Under the pieces are notes generated by a model. It saw only the letters and a list, made by a program, of their open reading frames with translations. It was not told the origin of the DNA and searched no databases. Shown here one piece after another: positions 8,451 to 17,186 of a stretch of 64,000 nt of DNA (the first letter of the stretch is position 1; the number at the start of each line of letters is the position of its first letter). The position numbers were made by a program, and so were the translations under genes. Origin of the DNA: Kitasatospora sp. CB01950. Its GTDB lineage: Bacteria; Actinomycetota; Actinomycetes; Streptomycetales; Streptomycetaceae. The stretch lies in NCBI RefSeq assembly GCF_001905465.1, contig NZ_LISX01000002.1:95763-159762 (forward strand). Reading direction: 5' to 3'.

Positions 8451-9239
8451 TCAGGACGGCAGCCAGCTGACGTGCCCGGCCAGCAGCGCGAAGCCGATGA
8501 AGCCGACCGTGTCGATCAGGCCGTGCGCGGCGACCAGCGGGCCGACCCGGCGCCAGCGGCGGTACAGCAGGCAGAACACCACGCCCATCACCACGTTGCC
8601 GACCAGCCCGCCGATGCCCTGGTACAGGTGGTAGGAGCCGCGCAGCAGGGAGCTGGCCGCGATGATCGCCGGCCAGGTCCAGCCCATCTGGTGCAGGCGG
8701 CGCACCAGGTAGCCGACCACCACGACCTCTTCCAGGATCGCGTTCTGCCAGGCGGCGGCGATCAGCACGGGGATCCGCCACCACACGTCGGGCAGGCCGG
8801 AGGCGGCGACGGTCAGGTTGAAGCCGGCCGCCTGCATGCCCAGGTAGAACGCCAGCCCGGAGCCGCCGATGGCCGCGGCGAGCAGCGTGCCGCGGCCGAG
8901 GTCGGAGAGCTTGTGGCGCAGGTCGAACCCGATGGTGCGCAGCGAGGCGCCCTCGCGGACCAGCAGGTAGCCGACCAGCGCGACGGGCATCAGGGCGCGG
9001 GCGATGTAGTAGAGCTGCCAGGCGAGGTCGAGCCAGGGGCGGCCGGGGGCGCGGGAGGCGTTGAGGGTGGCGACCTGCTGGCCGAGGCCGATGGGTTCGG
9101 TGAGCGAGCCGACGAAGCTGATCAGCGCGGAGACGCCGCTCGCGCCGAGCGAGAGCCCAAGGACGATCAGCAGTTCGACGGCGAGCAGCCGGCGCGAGAG
9201 GGGCTTGGTGGTGGCCGGCTCGGCCGAGGCGGTGGTCAC
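8451..9239 (-). CDS. CPBP (Abi/CAAX-like) intramembrane metalloprotease
   Basis: 262-residue membrane protein with about seven to eight hydrophobic segments. Conserved CPBP motifs are the paired glutamates in ILEEVVVVGYLVRRL, a histidine in GSYHLYQG and HGLIDTVGF near the C-terminus, which would bind the catalytic metal. Bacterial members cleave membrane substrates or protect against self-made peptides; the target here is unknown. The preferred start is GTG at 9239 with GGGGAG four bases upstream, rather than ATG at 9296, which would add a Pro/Gly-rich tail. Confidence 0.8.
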   Translation of the reverse strand: MTTASAEPATTKPLSRRLLAVELLIVLGLSLGASGVSALISFVGSLTEPIGLGQQVATLNASRAPGRPWLDLAWQLYYIARALMPVALVGYLLVREGASLRTIGFDLRHKLSDLGRGTLLAAAIGGSGLAFYLGMQAAGFNLTVAASGLPDVWWRIPVLIAAAWQNAILEEVVVVGYLVRRLHQMGWTWPAIIAASSLLRGSYHLYQGIGGLVGNVVMGVVFCLLYRRWRRVGPLVAAHGLIDTVGFIGFALLAGHVSWLPS

Positions 9240-9344
9240 TGGTCTCCCCGGGGACGGATGCGGCCCGGAGCTCACTCCCGGCTCCGGGCCGATCATCCTT
9301 TCACAGCACGATGAGACGTTCCTGGACCCCCGGTGAGGTGTTGG

Positions 9345-10844
9345 TCAGTCCACCGGCCAGGTGTGCACGGGCTCACCGCTGCGCATGCCCTCGATGTAGC
9401 GGCGGGTCATGGCGGCGATCGCGGCGTTCGGGTCGAGGCCGTGGCGTTCGCGCAGGCGGTGCACGACGGCGGCCTGCCAGGCGGCGCCGTTGGTGCGGCG
9501 CAGGCAGCGCTGTTCGATGATGCCGAGGTAGTGGTCGCGGTCCCGGGCGGCGATGCCCCAGCGGTCGAGGCCCTGGTGGGCGAGCGGCAGCAGTTCGTTC
9601 AGCACCAGGTCGGTGGCGGGCAGTTCGACCAGGCCGCGGGCGCCGCGCCCGGAGCGGGGCCACCACTGGACGGCGTCGATGCCGTGCCGGGCGCCGTTCC
9701 GGAAGTTCTCGTCGGCCTTCTCGAACGGGAGCCTGGTCCAGATCGGACGGGGCTGTTCGGCCAGCACCCGGACCAGGCCGTAGTAGAAGGCCGCATTGGC
9801 GAGGACGTCGGCGACGGTGGGCCCGGCGGGCAGGCAGCGGTTCTCCACCCGCAGGTGGGCGACGCCGTCGGCGACGTCGTAGATGGGGCGGTTCCAGCGG
9901 TAGATGACGCCGTTGTGCAGCCGCATCTCGCCGAGCCGCGGCGCGCCGCCGGAGGCCAGCACCTTGACCGGGTCCTCGTCGTCGCAGATCGGCAGCAGCG
10001 CCGGGAAGTACCGCAGGTTCTCCTCGAACAGGTCGTAGACGGAGTCGACCCAGCGCTCCCCGAACCAGGTGATCGGACGCACCCCCTGCGCCTTGAGTTC
10101 GGCCGTCCGGGTGTCGCAGGCCTGCTGGAACAGCACCGGGCGGGTCTCGCGCCACAGCTCGCGGCCGAACAGGAACGGCGAGTTCGCGCCGAGGGCGAGT
10201 TGGACGCCGCAGATGGCCTGGGCGGCGTTCCACACCGAGGCGAACCGGGCGGGGGTGACCTGCAGGTGCAGTTGCACGGAGGTGGCGGCGGCCTCGGCGA
10301 CCATCGACACCGAGTCGACGGTCAGCCGTTCGACGCCGTCGATGTCGAGCGCGATGTCCTCGCCGCGGGCGGCCAGGATCTGGTCGCTGAGCAGGGTGTA
10401 GCGGTCGTTGCTGGACATCGCCTCCCGTCCGGCGTGCGCCAGGTCCAGGGTGGGCAGGATGCCGACCATGACGAGGCGTCCGCCGGCCTGCTCGGCCCGC
10501 CGGTCGGCGTAGCGCAGGGCGGCGCCGAGTTCCTCGCGCAGGTCCTCGAAGACGTGTCCGCCGAGGCGGCGGGCGGCGACGTTCAGCTCGATGTTGAAGC
10601 GGCCCAGCTCGGTCTGGAAGTCGGTGGAGGCGATCGCGTCCAGCACCTGTTCGTTGCCGAGCATGGGCAGTCCCTGCTCGTCGGCCAGGTTGATCTCGAT
10701 CTCCACGCCCATCATGGCTTTCGGGCGGTCGAACCGCTCCTCCCTGAGCATCCGCCCCAGCACGTCCAGACAGGACTGGAGCTTGCGGCGGTACAGCTGC
10801 CGGTCGGCCAGCTCCGCCCGGGTCGCGACGACTTTCTCGCCCAC
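9345..10844 (-). CDS. Glutamate-cysteine ligase-family enzyme (GCS2-like)
   Basis: 499-residue protein of the carboxylate-amine ligase group seen in actinobacteria. Visible motifs are MGVEIEINLAD near residue 50, the Glu-rich ATP/Mg site; GRFNIELNVAA; GANSPFLFGRELW in the middle; and PHR-like basic patches RLHNGVIYRWNRPIYD and HLRVENRCLPAGPT. Streptomycetes make mycothiol rather than glutathione, so this ligase probably joins glutamate to another amine; the substrate is unknown. The start is GTG at 10844 after GGGAGGGAAGG; an ATG 14 codons upstream lacks this support. Monocistronic, with 105 bases to the CPBP gene. Confidence 0.75.
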   Translation of the reverse strand: MGEKVVATRAELADRQLYRRKLQSCLDVLGRMLREERFDRPKAMMGVEIEINLADEQGLPMLGNEQVLDAIASTDFQTELGRFNIELNVAARRLGGHVFEDLREELGAALRYADRRAEQAGGRLVMVGILPTLDLAHAGREAMSSNDRYTLLSDQILAARGEDIALDIDGVERLTVDSVSMVAEAAATSVQLHLQVTPARFASVWNAAQAICGVQLALGANSPFLFGRELWRETRPVLFQQACDTRTAELKAQGVRPITWFGERWVDSVYDLFEENLRYFPALLPICDDEDPVKVLASGGAPRLGEMRLHNGVIYRWNRPIYDVADGVAHLRVENRCLPAGPTVADVLANAAFYYGLVRVLAEQPRPIWTRLPFEKADENFRNGARHGIDAVQWWPRSGRGARGLVELPATDLVLNELLPLAHQGLDRWGIAARDRDHYLGIIEQRCLRRTNGAAWQAAVVHRLRERHGLDPNAAIAAMTRRYIEGMRSGEPVHTWPVD

Positions 10845-11206
10845 GGGTGCCTTCCCTCCCCTCGGTCGACAGTGCCTGTGCATCATGCCCAGCGCGAAGA
10901 TTTCTAGCCTCGGGTGCGAACAGCCGAACGGGGGAGGGTTTCTGACGGTCTGTCAGCTCACACCGGCTTGCGCCGCACCACGGAAAGTGATATGAAGGTC
11001 ACCCTGCGCACTTGTTCGAGTAGAATTCGCACGCCGCTCAGGCCAGGTCAGGGCCGTCCGAGAAACCCCCACTGTCGAGGGACTCGTCGACGACCCGCCC
11101 ACCCCCTCGGCGCTCTTGCCCAACCGGACACGGCCAGACCCCGTCAATGTCGACGCCATGCCGGTATGCCGCAGTACGCCGATCTCGAACGGAGAGGCGA
11201 CTCACC
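10845..11206. other. Intergenic region between divergent genes
   Basis: About 360 bases without a convincing gene. The part near 10985-11035 is relatively A/T-rich (GTGATATGAAGG, TAGAATTCGC) and probably holds promoters for one or both flanking genes. No clear palindrome or RNA structure was recognised. Confidence 0.4.
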
Positions 11207-11890
11207 ATGACGCTGCACCTGTCCCAGCCCCCGGCCGGCGCCCTGCACGCCGTACGCTCGGCCCTCGCGCCCGGGGCGGCCCTGCCGCCGTCGGCGGCCG
11301 CCGTCCTCCGCCATAGCGCCGACCGCCCGGAGCCGCTGCTCGCGCTGCCCGTGCACGCCCTGCGCGGGCCCGAGCCCCGGCTGGCCGGGGCGGAGTGCAT
11401 CGGCTGGCGGTTCCTGCTGCGCGCCTGCCTGCCCGAGGCGGCGGGGCCGCAGTGCCCGCACGGCGGCGGCTGCGACGGGGCGGTCGGCGCGAGGGCGGAG
11501 CGGACGGAACGCCCGCTGGTTACCGGCGAGTTCAGCGAGGACGGGCTGGAGCAGGTGGTGGCCGCCGCCGAGGTCGCCGCCGGCGCGGACGGGCCGGTGT
11601 TCTCCCACCTGGCCGCCGGCCCGTACCTGGACTCCACGGTCCGGGCGCTGCGGCAGGCCTGGCAGCTGGTGCACCTCTCCCCCGCCCGCTACGAGCCGCG
11701 GCTGCTGTCGCTGCCCGAGCACTACGCGTCCGCGCTGTGGCTGCACGGCGCGCTGCCCGGCGAGGACCTGCTGATCCCGCTGGCGCCCGCGCCGGTCGGG
11801 GTGGCGGCCCACCAGGTGCTGTCCGCCGCCGAGCTGCTGGCCCGGCTGGCGAACGCCCCGGCGGCCCGGGCGACGGCGCTGATCGGCTGA
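11207..11890 (+). CDS. Streptomycete hypothetical protein
   Basis: 227-residue soluble protein, unrecognised. It is Ala/Leu-rich with a cysteine pair region CLPEAAGPQCPHGGGCDG (about residues 75-95) that could bind a metal, followed by alternating helix-like stretches (DGLEQVVAAAEVAAGADG, SLPEHYASALWLHGALPG). No signal peptide or membrane segment. The start ATG at 11207 has GGAGAGG ten bases upstream; an ATG 60 bases earlier lacks a good site. Isolated gene with its own upstream region. Confidence 0.65.
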   Translation: MTLHLSQPPAGALHAVRSALAPGAALPPSAAAVLRHSADRPEPLLALPVHALRGPEPRLAGAECIGWRFLLRACLPEAAGPQCPHGGGCDGAVGARAERTERPLVTGEFSEDGLEQVVAAAEVAAGADGPVFSHLAAGPYLDSTVRALRQAWQLVHLSPARYEPRLLSLPEHYASALWLHGALPGEDLLIPLAPAPVGVAAHQVLSAAELLARLANAPAARATALIG

Positions 11891-11954
11891 CGCCCCCCTG
11901 GTGACGCTCTGTCACCGCCCGACTCCGCACCACCCGGACGGGCCATGCCGTACT

Positions 11955-11968
11955 GATCCGATCGGATC
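11955..11968. promoter_or_regulatory. 14-bp perfect palindrome GATCCGATCGGATC
   Basis: Perfect palindrome in the 347-base gap (11891-12237) between the hypothetical gene and the DUF5999 gene, flanked by further GATC-rich sequence. It may be an operator for the small downstream gene, but it lies about 270 bases from its start. The rest of the gap has no gene that I can support. Confidence 0.35.
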
Positions 11969-12237
11969 GGTCCGGGATGGCCCGTCCGTGCGCGGATCGG
12001 AGCACCCGCGGCCCGGTAGGGTGATCTCGCCGGATCTTCTGTGGCGCATGTCACCAAATGCCTGCGCGCACGCCCGGAGAGTCGGACACTGGTGTCGGTC
12101 GGGAGGAAGACCACACCTCCTACCCGGCTGACGCCGTTTCACACCTGTGGCGGTGAAGAAACTTTCCGTCGACAGGGCGGGCGCCCAGGGGGGTGGCCGT
12201 GCGGCGGCGCGAATCACGAGTGAAGCGAGGTACAACG

Positions 12238-12429
12238 ATGTGCCAGCACCGAACCGACTGCCCGTCCGCCGAGTCGTCGGACCGTGAGGCGGCCGAATCG
12301 GTCGCCAGCCACCCCGAGCAGGGCTGGAGCCTGCTCTGCAACGGGGTGCTGCTGTTCGACGACACCGGCGAACTGCTGCCGGACGGCCGCGTGATCGCCC
12401 CGCGCCGCACCCTGCTGATCGCCGCCTGA
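12238..12429 (+). CDS. DUF5999 family small protein
   Basis: 63-residue protein matching the streptomycete DUF5999 pattern: MCQHRTDCP start, DREAAESVASHPEQGWS, LLCNGVLLFDDTGELLPDG, ending VIAPRRTLLIAA. Function is unknown; the conserved Cys/His pairs at the start and the mid Cys might bind zinc. ATG at 12238 fits the conserved N-terminus; GAGG lies ten bases upstream. A longer GTG reading adds unrelated residues. Confidence 0.85.
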   Translation: MCQHRTDCPSAESSDREAAESVASHPEQGWSLLCNGVLLFDDTGELLPDGRVIAPRRTLLIAA

Positions 12430-12561
12430 ACGCCCCGGTTCTCCGCTGTCGACCGATCGACCGGATCGACCCGTCGACCGAGCACCCCGCCCGCCCGGAG
12501 TTGCGCCCTCCCGGCGGGCGTCGGCGTTCCCCGAGGAGTCGTCAGGAACCGCCAGGAGCCG

Positions 12562-13257
12562 TCAGGAGCCGCCGACCGGCAGGTCGGAGGGCGTGGACGG
12601 GTCGTACCAGAGGCTGAGCATCGGGGCGTGCCACTGCCAGCCGAGGGTCGCGTAGAGGGCGCGCCCCTGGGTGGTGCCGACCAGCAGGCCGGTGCGCGCG
12701 CCCTCCGCGTGCGCCTCGCTCTGCAGGGTGCGCATCAGCAGCGAGCCGAGGCCGCGGCGGCGGTGCTCGGGGGCGGTCTCCACCTGGTCGACGACGGCAA
12801 CCGGGTCCTCCCCCCGGCCGATCCCCGGGCCGACCCCTATCTGCCCGCGGGCGGCGTACTCGCCGTCGACGGTGCGCACCAGGGCGCGGATCACGCCGCC
12901 GCGGCTCCAGGTGGTGATCCGGTAGCCGGCCGGGACGGCCGGGGTCTCGGGGCGCAGCCGGCAGGTCATCAGGTGGCCGGGGACGTCGATGTGCCAGCCC
13001 GGTCCGATCCAGGGCAGGGCGTGTTCGTCGACGCCGAAGAGCTTGAGCCAGGTCCACGGGACGGTGGTGCCCTCGGTCAGTGTGCGGACGTCCGCCTCGA
13101 CGGGGGCGGGCAGCACGTGCCGCCAGGGGTGGCGGTACTGGCCGACGTCGATCGTCCAGCCCCAGGGCTCGGGTTGGGGGTCGGCGGCGCCGCGGGAGAC
13201 CGTCCAGCCGCTGATCCAGGCCCGGACGAGGGCGGGGACGGTCGGGTCGTCGGGCAT
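12562..13257 (-). CDS. GNAT-family N-acetyltransferase
   Basis: 231 residues. The C-terminal half carries the GNAT acetyl-CoA motif: DQVETAPEHRRRGLGSLLMRTL with the Q/RxxGxG/A-type loop RRRGLG, then GLLVGTTQGRALYATLGWQW, the usual YxxxGW end. The N-terminal ~100 residues (AWISGWTVSRGAADPQPEPWGW) resemble the streptomycete two-domain GNAT proteins. Substrate unknown. ATG at 13257 has CGGAG nine bases upstream and is preferred to the longer start at 13287. Confidence 0.8.
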   Translation of the reverse strand: MPDDPTVPALVRAWISGWTVSRGAADPQPEPWGWTIDVGQYRHPWRHVLPAPVEADVRTLTEGTTVPWTWLKLFGVDEHALPWIGPGWHIDVPGHLMTCRLRPETPAVPAGYRITTWSRGGVIRALVRTVDGEYAARGQIGVGPGIGRGEDPVAVVDQVETAPEHRRRGLGSLLMRTLQSEAHAEGARTGLLVGTTQGRALYATLGWQWHAPMLSLWYDPSTPSDLPVGGS

Positions 13258-13408
13258 GGGCACACTCCGCGCTAGGTAAGGGTCCAATGGCTTTTGCGGA
13301 TCTTACTTGTCCGGGGCGGGGGCCGTCATCGAATTTCTCTGCCCACTCCCGCCGGGGCGAGATGTCTGTACAGGTTGCGGAGCGCGTCATCCGCCGGACA
13401 TCCGCCGC

Positions 13409-13424
13409 ACTGGTCCAGTCCACT
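13409..13424. promoter_or_regulatory. Candidate DasR-responsive (dre) operator
   Basis: The 16-mer ACTGGTCCAGTCCACT lies 67 bases before the phospholipase C start. It fits the known dre pattern of the GntR regulator DasR (core TGGTCTAGACCA and natural variants with TAGTCCA). DasR links N-acetylglucosamine status to exoenzyme and developmental genes in streptomycetes. One T-to-C change from common variants lowers confidence. Confidence 0.45.
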
Positions 13425-13490
13425 TGGGCGGCTTAGGAATGGTCGCGGCCGGGCGGAGCGACGCCCGGCACCGTGCACGAGGAGCCCCCG

Positions 13491-16400
13491 ATGAGTCCCG
13501 AACTGTCGCGCCGTACCCTGCTGGGCGGCGCCGCCGCCGCGGCCGTGCTGTCCGCACTGCCGCTGAGCGTCCGTCAGGCGCTGGCCGCCCCCGCCCGCCC
13601 GGGCAAGCTGGAGGACATCCAGCACGTGGTGATCTTCATGCAGGAGAACCGGGCGTTCGACCACTACTTCGGCACCCTGCCCGGTGTGCGCGGCTTCGGC
13701 GACCGCGCCGCGGTGCGCGGCGTCAACGGCCGTTCGATCTTCCACCAGCCCGACCCGTCCCGGGCCGAGGGCTACCTGCTGCCGTTCGCGATGAACGCCG
13801 CGCACACCAGCGCCTACCAGCAGGGCGCGCCCTCGTTCGGCTACGGCGACTCGATGAGCGCCTGGAACGACGGCCGGGCGGACGGCTCGGTGACCCGGCG
13901 CTCGTCCGGCTGGCTCGGCCAGGGCTACTACGAGAGCGCCGACATGCCCTTCTACCACGCGCTGGCCTCGGTGTTCACCACCTGCGACGCGTACTACGCC
14001 TCGGTGCAGTGCAACACCAATACCAACCGCGAGCACCTGATGTCGGGCACCAGCGGCGGCACCGTCCGCGACCTCCCGATGACCGACAACTCCGAGCCCG
14101 CCGCCGGGTTCGAGTGGACCACCTACGCGGAGCGGCTGGAGCGCGCCGGCGTCAGCTGGCAGACGTACCAGGCGCTGGACAACTTCGACGACAACGCCTT
14201 GGCCTGGTTCACCAACTTCATCAAGGCGAAGCCCGGTTCGGCGCTGTACGAGCGCGGCCTGCGGCAGGTCGGCGACCCGGCGAAGCAGGGCGACCCGTTC
14301 GCGATGGGCGACGCGCTGGTCGAGGCGTTCGCCGCCGACGTGCGGGACGACAAGCTGCCGCAGGTGTCCTGGCTGATCGCGCCCGCCGCGCTGTCCGAGC
14401 ACGCCAACTACGCCCCGCCGAACGGCGAGCACCTGACGGCCCGGCTGCTGACGGCGCTGACCGCCAACCCGGACGTGTGGGCGAAGACCGTGTTCATCCT
14501 CAACTACGACGAGCACGGCGGTTTCTTCGACCACCAGCTGCCGCCCGTCCCGCCGCTGGCCGCCGGGCGCGGCGCGTCCACCGTGCCGGTGGACGGCGAG
14601 GTGGTGGTGCGGGTCTCCAAGGGCGGCTCGACGTACCACCGGGTGGTCGGGCAGGACGGCCGCTACCGGGTCAGGAACGCGGACGGCAGCCTGGGTTGGT
14701 CCGCCGCGCTGCCCGCCGGGGAGACCCTGGTGGCCGGGCCGTTCCCGATGGGCCTGGGCGTGCGGGTGCCGATGGTGGTGGTCTCGCCGTGGACCCGCGG
14801 CGGCGTGGTCGACTCCACGGTGTACGACCACACCTCGGTGATCCGGCTGCTGGAGAAGCGCTTCGGCGTCGCCGAGCCGAACATCTCGCCGTGGCGGCGG
14901 GCCGTCACCGGCGACCTCACCAACCTGTTCGACTTCTCCGGCCAGGACCCGGTGTGGCCCGCGCTGCCCGACACCTCCGGCAACCGGCAGAAGGTCACCG
15001 ACACCGGCAAGCTGCCCGCGCCGACCGTCCCCAAGCCGCAGGCCTTCCCGCAGCAGCCGCGCGCCACCCGCACCGCCCGGCCCGTCCCGTACCACCTGCA
15101 GGTCAAGGCCCGGGTCCGCAAGGGCGTGCTCACCCTCGACCTGGCCAACCCCGGCAGGCAGGGCGCGGTGATCGCCGCCTACCCCGAGCCCGGCGCCGCG
15201 CCCCGGCACTACACCGTGGACGTCAAGGGCAAGCTCTCCGACACCTGGCAGATCGGCCCCGACGGCTACGACCTGCGCCTGCACGGCCCGAACGGCGCGC
15301 TGTGGCACCTGCGCGGCGACGCGGCCGGCTCCTACGAGACGAGCGTCTCCGAGGACGGCGGGGGCGGCTGGCAGCTGGCCGTCGAGGTCGCCAACCGCAC
15401 CGACGTCAGCCGGGTGATGACCATCGGCGACCTCGCCTACGGCGGCGGGCAGCGCGAGGTGCGACTCGGCGCGGGCGAGTCCGCGGTCGTCAACCTGCCG
15501 GTGGGCAAGGAGGGTTGGTACGACGTCGTGGTCACCGCCCGGGACGACGCCCGCTACCGCTTCCGCCGGGCCGGGCGCCTGCCGAACCAGGCCGTGGGCT
15601 TCACCGACCCGGCGATCGGCCTCGCCGACCCGCTGGTCGTGGACGTCACGCTGGGCTCCGCGTCCGCCACCATCGACGAACCGCTGCTGCTGCCCGGCCG
15701 GCCCGCCCGGCTCAAGGCCCGGTTCACCGCCACCGCCGACCTCGCCGCCCTGGAGGCCGCGCCGGTGCTGCCCGCCGGCTGGCCCGCGGCCGCCGCGGTG
15801 ACCGCCCTTCCCTCAACTCTCAGTGCCGGCCACACCGTTGAGGCCGAGTGGGAGATCCTGCCGCCCGCGACGCTCTCCACCTCCTCGGCCGGCCGCCTGC
15901 TGGTCACCGCCCGCGCCACCGCCGCCGGCCGCTACGCCGTCGCCGACGGCGAGCTCGCGGCACGCACCGCCCCGTCGATGACCGGCCACCTGCTCGGCGA
16001 GGACTTCGAGTCGCTGGCCCCGCAGCTCACCGCCGTCTCCGGCGTGCTCGGCTGGACCGCGAAGGCCCCCGCCGGCTGGACGGTCGTCAACGCGCCCGGC
16101 ATGCCGCAGGGCACCGTCCGCCTCCAGGGCTGGACCTTCCACACCAAGCGCGAGTGGTCCACCCCCGCCGGCCAGGACCGCGGCAACTTCACCCGCGGCC
16201 TCGGCATCCTCGCCGTCGCCGACCCCGACGACTGGGACGACACCGGATCCCCCTCCGCGAAGGGCAAGTTCGACTCCACCCTGGTCTCCCCCGCCGTCCC
16301 CGTCCCCGCCGGCACCACCACCCTCCACCTCGCCTTCGACTCCCACTACCGCCAGGAGGCCCCCCAGAAGGCCACCGTCACCGCCGTCTTCGACACCGGC

Positions 16401-16610
16401 GCCGAAACCCGCCTGCTCACCTACAGCAGCGACGCCACCGGCAACGACAACGCCGGCAAGGACGCCGAGAACGCCTTCATCACCCGCCAGTTCGCCGTCC
16501 CCGCGGGCGCGAAGTCGGTGACCCTCAGGTTCCGCATGTACGACGCCGGCAACAACTGGTACTGGGCCGTCGACCACATCCGCCTCGACACCCGCCCGAT
16601 CACCGCCTGA
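13491..16610 (+). CDS. Secreted phosphocholine-specific phospholipase C with C-terminal extension
   Basis: 1039-residue Tat-exported enzyme predicted to hydrolyse phosphatidylcholine outside the cell. A twin-arginine signal (SRRTLLGG, residues 6-13) is followed by a hydrophobic stretch and cleavage near ALA-AP. The phosphoesterase domain has the hallmark ENRAFDHYFGTL (about 55-66), later NYDEHGGFFDH and SPWTRGGVV. Two DUF756-type beta domains follow (about 535-700). Most non-hemolytic PLC proteins end near 680-720. This one adds an NEW3/Ig-like segment (about 715-825) and a ~200-residue beta-sandwich module (LGEDFESLAP ... NNWYWAVDHIRLD) like that on secreted actinobacterial metallophosphoesterases, perhaps for surface or substrate binding. 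The start has GAGGAGC upstream. A terminator follows. Confidence 0.88.
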   Translation: MSPELSRRTLLGGAAAAAVLSALPLSVRQALAAPARPGKLEDIQHVVIFMQENRAFDHYFGTLPGVRGFGDRAAVRGVNGRSIFHQPDPSRAEGYLLPFAMNAAHTSAYQQGAPSFGYGDSMSAWNDGRADGSVTRRSSGWLGQGYYESADMPFYHALASVFTTCDAYYASVQCNTNTNREHLMSGTSGGTVRDLPMTDNSEPAAGFEWTTYAERLERAGVSWQTYQALDNFDDNALAWFTNFIKAKPGSALYERGLRQVGDPAKQGDPFAMGDALVEAFAADVRDDKLPQVSWLIAPAALSEHANYAPPNGEHLTARLLTALTANPDVWAKTVFILNYDEHGGFFDHQLPPVPPLAAGRGASTVPVDGEVVVRVSKGGSTYHRVVGQDGRYRVRNADGSLGWSAALPAGETLVAGPFPMGLGVRVPMVVVSPWTRGGVVDSTVYDHTSVIRLLEKRFGVAEPNISPWRRAVTGDLTNLFDFSGQDPVWPALPDTSGNRQKVTDTGKLPAPTVPKPQAFPQQPRATRTARPVPYHLQVKARVRKGVLTLDLANPGRQGAVIAAYPEPGAAPRHYTVDVKGKLSDTWQIGPDGYDLRLHGPNGALWHLRGDAAGSYETSVSEDGGGGWQLAVEVANRTDVSRVMTIGDLAYGGGQREVRLGAGESAVVNLPVGKEGWYDVVVTARDDARYRFRRAGRLPNQAVGFTDPAIGLADPLVVDVTLGSASATIDEPLLLPGRPARLKARFTATADLAALEAAPVLPAGWPAAAAVTALPSTLSAGHTVEAEWEILPPATLSTSSAGRLLVTARATAAGRYAVADGELAARTAPSMTGHLLGEDFESLAPQLTAVSGVLGWTAKAPAGWTVVNAPGMPQGTVRLQGWTFHTKREWSTPAGQDRGNFTRGLGILAVADPDDWDDTGSPSAKGKFDSTLVSPAVPVPAGTTTLHLAFDSHYRQEAPQKATVTAVFDTGAETRLLTYSSDATGNDNAGKDAENAFITRQFAVPAGAKSVTLRFRMYDAGNNWYWAVDHIRLDTRPITA

Positions 16611-16617
16611 CCCACCG

Positions 16618-16653
16618 CCGGGCCCCGCCGTCTACGTCAACGGCGGGGCCCGG
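16618..16653. terminator. Strong bidirectional hairpin terminator
   Basis: Perfect 14-bp stem CCGGGCCCCGCCGT / ACGGCGGGGCCCGG with an 8-base loop, eight bases after the phospholipase stop and just before the end of the convergent crystallin-fold gene. Confidence 0.85.
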
Positions 16654-16662
16654 TACGGCAGT

Positions 16663-17034
16663 TCAGACGATCTGGATGGCGCGGACCTGCGGCGGGCGGT
16701 TGGGGAAGGTGATGTCCGTCCAGCGGTCGATGCGGACCGAGTCGCCGTTGACGTCGTAGTAGATCAGGTCGTTGTTGCCGGTGGAGATGCGATCCACCCA
16801 CCAGCCGCCGAAGTCGGTGGTGCCGCCGTTGGCGTAGCAGTCGACGCTGTCCCGGCCGTCCAGGTGCGACCAGATCTTCAGGAAGTTCTCGCCGCCGACG
16901 CACTGGATGTGGTCGATGGCGAACGCGTGGCCGCTCGGCACGGTGACGGTGAACGCGAGCGCCGCCGCGAACGCGGTGGCCAGCGAGCAGACGACCCTCT
17001 TGGTCCTCGAGAACACGGGTTTTCCCCTTCGCAC
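16663..17034 (-). CDS. Secreted beta/gamma-crystallin-fold protein (SKLP-like)
   Basis: 123 residues: a Sec signal (basic start, then VVCSLATAFAAALAFTVTV, cleavage near GHAFA-ID) and a mature domain of about 84 residues. IDHIQCVGGENFLKIWSH, a Cys in DCYANGGTTDF, then WWVDRISTGNND and the VRIDRWTDITFPNRPP segment match the small exported crystallin-fold family that includes the Streptomyces killer-toxin-like protein SKLP. Two cysteines could form one disulfide. Role is unknown; antimicrobial or protease-inhibitor activity is only suggested by relatives. Monocistronic. Confidence 0.75.
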   Translation of the reverse strand: MRRGKPVFSRTKRVVCSLATAFAAALAFTVTVPSGHAFAIDHIQCVGGENFLKIWSHLDGRDSVDCYANGGTTDFGGWWVDRISTGNNDLIYYDVNGDSVRIDRWTDITFPNRPPQVRAIQIV

Positions 17035-17186
17035 GAAGCCGGCCGACGAACGGCCCGCTGCCGCCGCCCGGTCCGGGAGTCCTCAACGTAGCGAGGGCGG
17101 TACCCCGTTCGGCCGCAACACTCCGAACGCGAACCGCCCTCCTACGACTTCACCCATTCGTGTGAGGACCGCATCCCGGGCGGTGC

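Noticed and set aside
9333..10907. Long plus-strand frame over the GCS2-like gene
   Set aside because: Gly/Asp/Val-rich antisense shadow without motifs.
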